DNA from: Lota lota
Taxonomy: Eukaryota; Chordata; Actinopteri; Gadiformes; Lotidae
Reading direction: 5' to 3'
Length of the DNA stretch: 64,000 bases
NCBI GenBank assembly: GCA_026745465.1
Contig: JACYXH010000242.1
Location: 937,001-1,001,000 of the forward strand
Shown here: piece after piece, positions 57,831-64,000 of the stretch
How positions within the stretch are numbered: the stretch's first letter is position 1
Layout of the letters: each line of letters starts with the position of its first letter
Position numbers and translations under genes: made by a program
The notes under the pieces: generated by a model
Databases searched by the model: none
The model's input: the letters and a program-made list of their open reading frames with translations, nothing else
Told to the model about the DNA's origin: nothing

Positions 57831-58586
57831 CTTATTTTTTTTTAATGCTAACTTTAAAGCTTTAACGGAGAAAAACAAACATGGTCACTTCAGTTTCATT
57901 ATTATCCCCATTGTCTTCAAGATAGAATGACAATCAATACATATAACCAAAACCAGCATTATACCAACAAGCATTTTGCACCAAAAGGAAGAAATCACTG
58001 CGTAAATTGTCGTTTGCCGGTATTGGTATATCAATCGCTTGTCAGGCCAGGCTTGGGGTAACTCTGGTCCCTGTGCCGCAAAGTGGTGGCAGTTCAGGGC
58101 ACCTCTGTGCGGCAATACCCCATCTACAGGGTTCACCACTCCTGCTCATTCAGTGCCTGAATGGTTGCAGTTGAAACACTTGGAGGTTTGTTCATTTAAA
58201 AACATTTTGTTGACTGCTTTTTGCCACCAACACCTTTGTTAAAATCCCACTGTTGGCCAGCAACATTTCTCACTACACAATGTGGTTAAAATTCACATTA
58301 AAGTGAGCTATACAAATGGTAATTTTAAAGATAGCAGCAAATCGGAAATAAATTGCGATTTTCTTTTAAAATCAGGGAGAATCACAAACATCAATGGGAT
58401 TTTAGAAACAAACTTTAATGATGACTTCATGGCGACAACAGTATTTCATATCAAATGATAAATAGCGGTACGCAGTACGGTTTGAACATAGTGCTCAGGA
58501 AGTGCCAGAGACAGTTCTAGAGCATCTTAGAACGGGGGGGGTTTCTAGAAACCAGCTAAGTCTTCTCGCACCCCTGGGCCTGGCAT
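57831..58586. other. Spacer downstream of cct5 and the LINE
   Basis: No coding sequence seen. A minus-strand ATTAAA at 58414-58419 is a likely cct5 poly(A) signal; an AATAAA also overlaps the cct5 stop codon at 58586-58591. Confidence 0.5.
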
Positions 58587-61500
58587 TTATTCTTCAACCT
58601 CGCCTGGGCTTCTGATGTCGTCAATCTTCAGGATCATCTTAACCACTTGAGTGGCCAGAGAGATCTGCTGCTTCTTGCCAATCAGTGTTTCAATCACATG
58701 TTGCTGCTTCATGTCTGTGGAGGAACAAGTTTGGTTTTAGTTTCCGTCTGCATCGTCTATAACTGTCCGTCACAATTGCGAAGAAATGACAGATGAACAG
58801 TTTCCCTTGCATGTCTGGCCTATCTTACCGTTTGTGTTAACGTGCATGCAGTCGATGCCCAGGTGGGGCTTGTTCTCGGAGACCTGTTTGGCTCGGACCT
58901 CTGTCATGGTCTGGATGGGGTTCATCCCACTGTTCTCCGCCAGGGCCATAGGGATCACCTCGAGGGCATCAGCGAAGGCCCTCATGGCATACTGCTCCAA
59001 AGATGGACACTGAGGGGCAGAGGATTGGCACACAAGTTAGAGGGTGTGGTGCCTCCGGATAAACCAAACTGGACTTTGAAGAAAACCTGATTAGTTCAAA
59101 CACTTGATTACAATATACCATAAGAGCATTGGGCTACAATAAATGTGTAACATGATGCAATACCTTATCTGCAGCCTTGTTGACGGCCAGGGCACATGAA
59201 ATCTCAGATGCTCCACCTCCATACACGATGCGGTTGTCTCTGACCAAGTTGCGGATCACGCACAGAGCATCGTGGAGTGCGCGCTTGGCTTCCTCGATGA
59301 TCTGATTGGGGAAAGAAAAATAAATCCACACCGTGGAAGTGTAAATGCGGTGTTTCAAGAGCGCCAAGTAAAGAAATAAGAAAAAATAATAATAATAAAT
59401 AAAACATGCCCACCATCTTGTTGCCTCCGCGAATGAAGATGGTCACGGCCCGGGAGTTCTTGCACTCCTCAATAACCAGCATGCGGTCCTTGGTGGTGCC
59501 GAAGCAGATCTCCTTCACCACACCAGCCGCGCCAAGCTTCTCAGGTGTCAGCTCACTGAAACGCGGAACGATACGCCCTCCGGTGGCTATGGCAATGAGC
59601 TGCGGAGAACAAACAATACATTTAAGGATTATGATCCGATACAAGTCAGACTGGGACACAATACAGGTACCCAGTATCAGCCCCTTTAAGCAGGTTAAAA
59701 AACATAGTTGGAACATTTCCTGTACCTCAATCTCAGGCCCTCCGACCCAGCGCACCGCAGGCAGCTCATTCTGCAGTAAAAGATGGTTCGCCTCGTCATC
59801 AAAGCCCCACTGACAAATAGCCAAGGTGGCGCCATTATCTTTCACCTGCAGATACAACACCAAAACATTAAAAGTCAGTTCAGATGGTGGGACGCTCAGC
59901 AAAACAGGGTGTTCAGTCCATCATGCAGTTACTCCATTCAACACTTTGTTGGGAGGCATCGATATAGCAACACAAACCTGCTTGATCATCTCCAAGAACT
60001 TGTCCTTCTCGTACTTCTGAAGTGCTCTGTAGTCCTCCACAGAGGTCACATCCAACTTATGCTTGGTCTTAGGCTTAGGGGGCTCAAACGGACAGGTGAG
60101 GATGGCGATTTTTGTGTCTTTCAGAACCTGAAAGCAGAGATAACCAGTAAATAACATTTTAGTCACATGTTGGAAACAGAGCATCACAGTCAGCAAGGGT
60201 AATGTTTCGCCGGTATACCTTGGGCATCTGCGGGTGGCTGAACTCTTTGTCCATGATGACTCCCTTGATGAGCTGTGTGTCCTCTAGTTTGCCTCCCACT
60301 TTGCCCTCCATCTTAATGAGCTCAAAGTCTACATCCTTTCGGTCCATGACCGCCACGGTGAGGACGGCGTTCACTGCAATCTCAGCCATCTGTCGGTGGC
60401 ACCGATTGATCCTGGAATAAAACAGCAGGTCATTATCCTGTCATTCTCTTAACTTTTCATATTAAAAAGAAAGAAAAACTCAAATCTGTGAACCATTTTC
60501 ACAGTTGCTCGCAACAGATTTTTATTTTATCAAGCAAATGGCAAAATTAACCATTAAGAGGGAACTCACACTTTGGATCCCAGGGTGGTCATGGCAGTCT
60601 GGATGAGTGGTTCTCTGTTGTTGGGATCAAAGGGGAAGGTCTCTCCAATCTTGTCCAGCTGCTTAATTGCAATGGCTGCCGCCTGATCGTACCCATCGGA
60701 GATACGAATGGGGTGGATCCCCCGGTCGAGGAGAAGCTCAGCCTGCTCAAGGAGAGCCCCAGCCAGCACTGTGTAGGACAGGGACATATCTGAATCAATA
60801 CCCCAGTATGGATGACTTCTGCCTCCCTCATTGGCTGAGAGCAGGTAGCACGCCCCTAAATGTATAGCTATCGGCTAGTCATACTAATGCTGGCGAGTGA
60901 CGTGTGCATCCTTATTTGCTACTGGCAAGTGAGCTGAAGAAATTTTTTTATTCACTTACTGACATTGTGTTCTAAGCATTTCCATCGCAATTTTGGAATT
61001 GTGTCATCCTAATGTCACATGCTTTGTACTTATTGGAGGTGTTCCATTACGTACTTTTCTAAAATAAAAATTGAAAATCTGAAAATGGTTACATATTATA
61101 CAATACACATGAACATGCAAATCCTCGCCATAAGGACAAAAGTAGAAATGGCATTCTCAGCAGCAGTTTAAAACAATTATGGCACTTCATATCAGAACTT
61201 TTAATTGTTAAAAAATAATTCTCAGGTATAAATTGTTTTATTCGATAGTTAACCCTTTTAAAGAAAAGGCCAGCTTGTTCAAGCCCAATAAAACCCCAGG
61301 AACCCTTTACTATTAATTCCCATGATTTCAGAAATTCGAGGGGCCTGTATTTTTAACACATTAGCATGCTCTTACCAACAACTCCAGTTGTTCCATCACC
61401 AATCTCATCATCCTGTGATTTGGAGAGCTCAACCATGAGCTTGGCAATCTGGTGGTCTACGTCCATCATGCCAAGAATGGTGGCTCCGTCGTTGGTCACA

Positions 61501-62346
61501 GTCACTTCTCCATCACGGTCGACCATCATCTTGTCAAGGCCTAATCGATGACGATTGTTTAATAATGTGTAAATTGTGTCAGTAATTAATTTCATGTTTG
61601 ATAGAGAAAATGTGTAATGTCAATGCGTTTGCATTCAATTGCAATCGGCGCGGACATGGTAACGAGCCTGGTTACTTGTGAATATCCACAGGAATAAGTA
61701 TCCCTTTCTTAACATAAATAGGCTTAATGTTGTACTCACCGTTGGGACCAAGGGACGTCTTGAGCGTGGAAGCCACAGCCTTGGCTGCCATGATATGAGA
61801 CTGCAAAACAACGCCAATGTGTCAGTTAGCATTAACGTTACACCCCAAGACCTCACATCCTGCATTGTCATGGCAGTTTCTTGTTGGGTACAAACAAATT
61901 CGGAATGTATTGTACATCATGTAAACAGTTTAGTTTAGGATTAAATATGTATTTTAAGACCAAGTAGCATGCAACGCCGCAGACTAACATAGTCCAGACG
62001 TTGGGGAAAACGTCATGAAAAGCACATGGGCGGGTGGGTTAGCATCCGTTAATCTTCGATACGCATTTCCCTCTAGGTGCGTGACACGATATAGCTGGCC
62101 AGGGTTTGCATGTTTATCATGTTAATTTAAATTAATCATAAATAGAGATGCCATGAAAGAAATAGGTTACTTTCCGCAAAAAAATCCCGAGAAGCAGAGA
62201 AAAATACCGCCCAATGTGTAAAGCTAGCTAGCCCATTGTACCTTCAATGCGTCAAGGCCCGAAAGCCGGGTCTTCTTGTCCTGGTCCTTGATGATGATAA
62301 ATGGCCTTCCATACTCATCAAACGCCAAAGTCCCTAAGCTAGACAT
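58587..62346 (-). CDS. cct5: T-complex protein 1 subunit epsilon (CCT5), complete
   Basis: Subunit of the cytosolic TRiC/CCT chaperonin that folds actin, tubulin and other proteins with ATP. Eleven exons (5' to 3'): 62346-62242, 61800-61740, 61540-61376, 60768-60570, 60411-60219, 60127-59978, 59845-59726, 59599-59414, 59301-59164, 59009-58829 and 58714-58587. They join in phase to 541 residues, the human length. The protein begins [16 protein letters not shown]. Group II chaperonin motifs are visible: [32 protein letters not shown] (103-110), IFIRGGNKM and [12 protein letters not shown]. It ends GEVEE. No residue of the nucleotide site looks lost. The gene is head-to-head with mtrr across 1.2 kb, which probably holds both promoters. 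Confidence 0.98.
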
Positions 62347-63555
62347 GTTGCTGAAGGACTAAGACCCTGATCGAGTGGTGGAAAAGACAGTTTATGATTT
62401 TTATGACAAAAAAGTAGAGCGTGGCTTGGCTGCAAGTCACACGGGTCTGCCGGCGACTTCTGGAAGGGTCTAGGGGCGGGGAGGGCGAGACCAAATGGAT
62501 TCGTGGAAACAAATCCCTGAAACATGTAAAACGGTTGGACTTTTAAACTAAATATATCTGAATGAAAATAATTATACGTGATGTATGTCTGGATATTGAT
62601 TGGGTATGTATATATTTGTAAAACCGTTAGGTAAGTATATTATGATATTGTGTTTGTACAATGTGGTTTCCTCCAATATAGTACTATCGCGATCTTTAGT
62701 CACAGTCTCGCAAACCTAAACAATTCCCTGTACTGGGAATTCTGGGATTGACTGAAAGCTACTGAAAACCGGCAGTAGCTTTTGACAGGTACATTGTCAT
62801 ATTTCCCTATTTGTTTTGAACATTTTGTGGATAAACATGTCGTATCGTAATCGATGTTTACAAATGCATTTCGCCTCAGATCAATCTTGATCCGATTGGC
62901 GGATAATGTATTATCGCCTTCGATACTTCCATTTTCTTTTATAAGCCATACATTTTTTATATTGCATTTGAACCATTATAGTCTAGAAAATGTAACTTGA
63001 TTAATTCCTCCAGTTCTAAAAAATGTAGACAGAAGTTGCTCGACTCTCCGAGTCCACGTGCACTGTGACTGATGTAATATCCGGGGCAGCGTGTGGCTGT
63101 GTTTTGATGACAAACAAGGATGCTGTGCAACGTTATCAACAATTCTTGACGCTTAAAAAAAAAAAACTTTCTGGTTTGAGCACTCTGAACTTTGTCAAGA
63201 TTTTATTTGTTCGTTCATTATAATTTAAAAAAGCTACAAATTAACATCGTTTTTGTGTTGGTATGAATTGGTTTGACATGTTATCATAACTTCCTGGTAA
63301 GTACAACCCCTTTACCAGGAAAGAACGTAAAGGATACACAAATGTGGTTACCATCTTGAATCGATTAGGAGTTAATAATAGTTTTAGTAGTGTAAATAGT
63401 ATTTTAGTTAAGTATATTTTGTGAGCCAAATGTACCAACGGAACGCATTCCAAAGTACCACACATTAATCCCTAGCAGGAATTGGACCATAGGCTAAAAG
63501 GCGAAGCAACCTTTAAAAATAGGTTAACAAGTATTACATTTCTCTTTTTCCCAGA
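62347..63555. promoter_or_regulatory. Putative bidirectional promoter region, cct5/mtrr
   Basis: Only about 1.2 kb separates the start codons of two head-to-head housekeeping genes. It must hold the cct5 5' UTR and promoter and, given the acceptor just before the mtrr ATG, an mtrr non-coding first exon. No TATA box or specific factor site is asserted. Confidence 0.5.
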
Positions 63556-63699
63556 ATGCCATGTGAAAAGAAGCCCCGGTTCTTGATTCTTTACGGTTCT
63601 CAGAAGGGGCAAGCTCAGTCCATTGCTGAGGGGATAGCCGATGAGGCAGCCGATCATGGGCTGGTGGCTGAAATCAGCTGCTTAAGTCGGCATGAAGAG
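63556..63699 (+). CDS. mtrr: Methionine synthase reductase, first coding exon (rest beyond window)
   Basis: Diflavin reductase that reactivates cobalamin-dependent methionine synthase using NADPH. Only the first coding exon is inside the window: 48 codons from ATG 63556 to a good donor (GAG|gtaagt) at 63700. It encodes the start of the FMN-binding flavodoxin domain, with the phosphate loop YGSQKGQAQ at residues 14-22 (the site written TGTAQ in relatives), followed by AEGIADEAADHG. A pyrimidine tract ending cccag lies one base before the ATG, so a 5' UTR intron is likely and the first exon should lie upstream, toward cct5. No further exon is seen in 63700-64000. Confidence 0.92.
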
Positions 63700-64000
63700 G
63701 TAAGTAGCCCACACACTGCCTCCATCACTCTGCATGCATGCTATTCTTAATTTTACTAGCATATCATGAATGTGTAAATGGAATGCAATGAAATGTATTT
63801 GTTAATGTGTACCACAATGTAACTCAGTCAATTGTATTTGCAAAACTCAACAACACACATGCAAGGAAACCTAACAACAACTATAACATATTTAGACATA
63901 GAGGGGCCTTAAAATGAGATTTGAAAGATATCTGTGTTGAAAGATGCAGTGGCCTTAGTGTGTTAGCAAATCATCGCAAGAGAAAATATAGACATACAAA
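63700..64000 (+). other. mtrr: First coding intron of mtrr (partial)
   Basis: Begins with a gtaagt donor. AT-rich; no second exon before the window ends. Confidence 0.7.

Overview
This is vertebrate nuclear DNA, almost certainly from a teleost fish. The genes are split into many short exons with GT/AG borders. The encoded proteins match vertebrate families closely, and long dinucleotide microsatellites, tRNA-derived SINE-like repeats and an L2-type LINE fragment fill introns and spacers. The unusually dense and long (CA)n/(GT)n tracts are of the kind known from gadiform (cod-like) genomes, but that placement is a guess. I re-read every exon junction for phase, and each gene below reads through without stops except where stated.

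Layout, left to right. 1-8500 (minus): 3'-truncated alanine aminotransferase (gpt/gpt2l type). 11561-19552 (minus): ppp1r16a (MYPT3), a PP1-targeting ankyrin-repeat protein with a C-terminal CAAX-like box. 19553-28802: about 9 kb without recognisable coding exons. 28803-31240 (plus): foxh1, the forkhead partner of Smads in Nodal signalling, whose last exon carries two apparent compensating frameshifts. 33662-47395 (minus): oplah (5-oxoprolinase), all 27 coding exons. 49501-53274 (plus): a short fish HIPK-like protein kinase whose 3' end (a coding 36-bp minisatellite plus four small exons) is tandemly repeated head to tail at 53286-54947 and, truncated and fused through five TTAGGG units, at 54955-55737. 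About 55900-57830: a decayed 5'-truncated LINE. 58587-62346 (minus): cct5, all 11 exons. 63556 onward (plus): first coding exon of mtrr, which runs off the window.

gpt, ppp1r16a, foxh1 and oplah all lie in human 8q24.3, whereas CCT5 and MTRR lie on human 5p15. The window therefore joins two ancestral neighbourhoods, and the junction falls in the stretch holding the kinase array, the telomere-like repeats and the LINE. That stretch (49.5-58 kb) is the most unusual part of the window. The other genes are ordinary conserved metabolic, chaperone and signalling genes with no shared pathway, apart from the loose link that oplah (glutathione/glutamate), gpt (glutamate/alanine) and mtrr (methionine cycle) all serve amino-acid metabolism.
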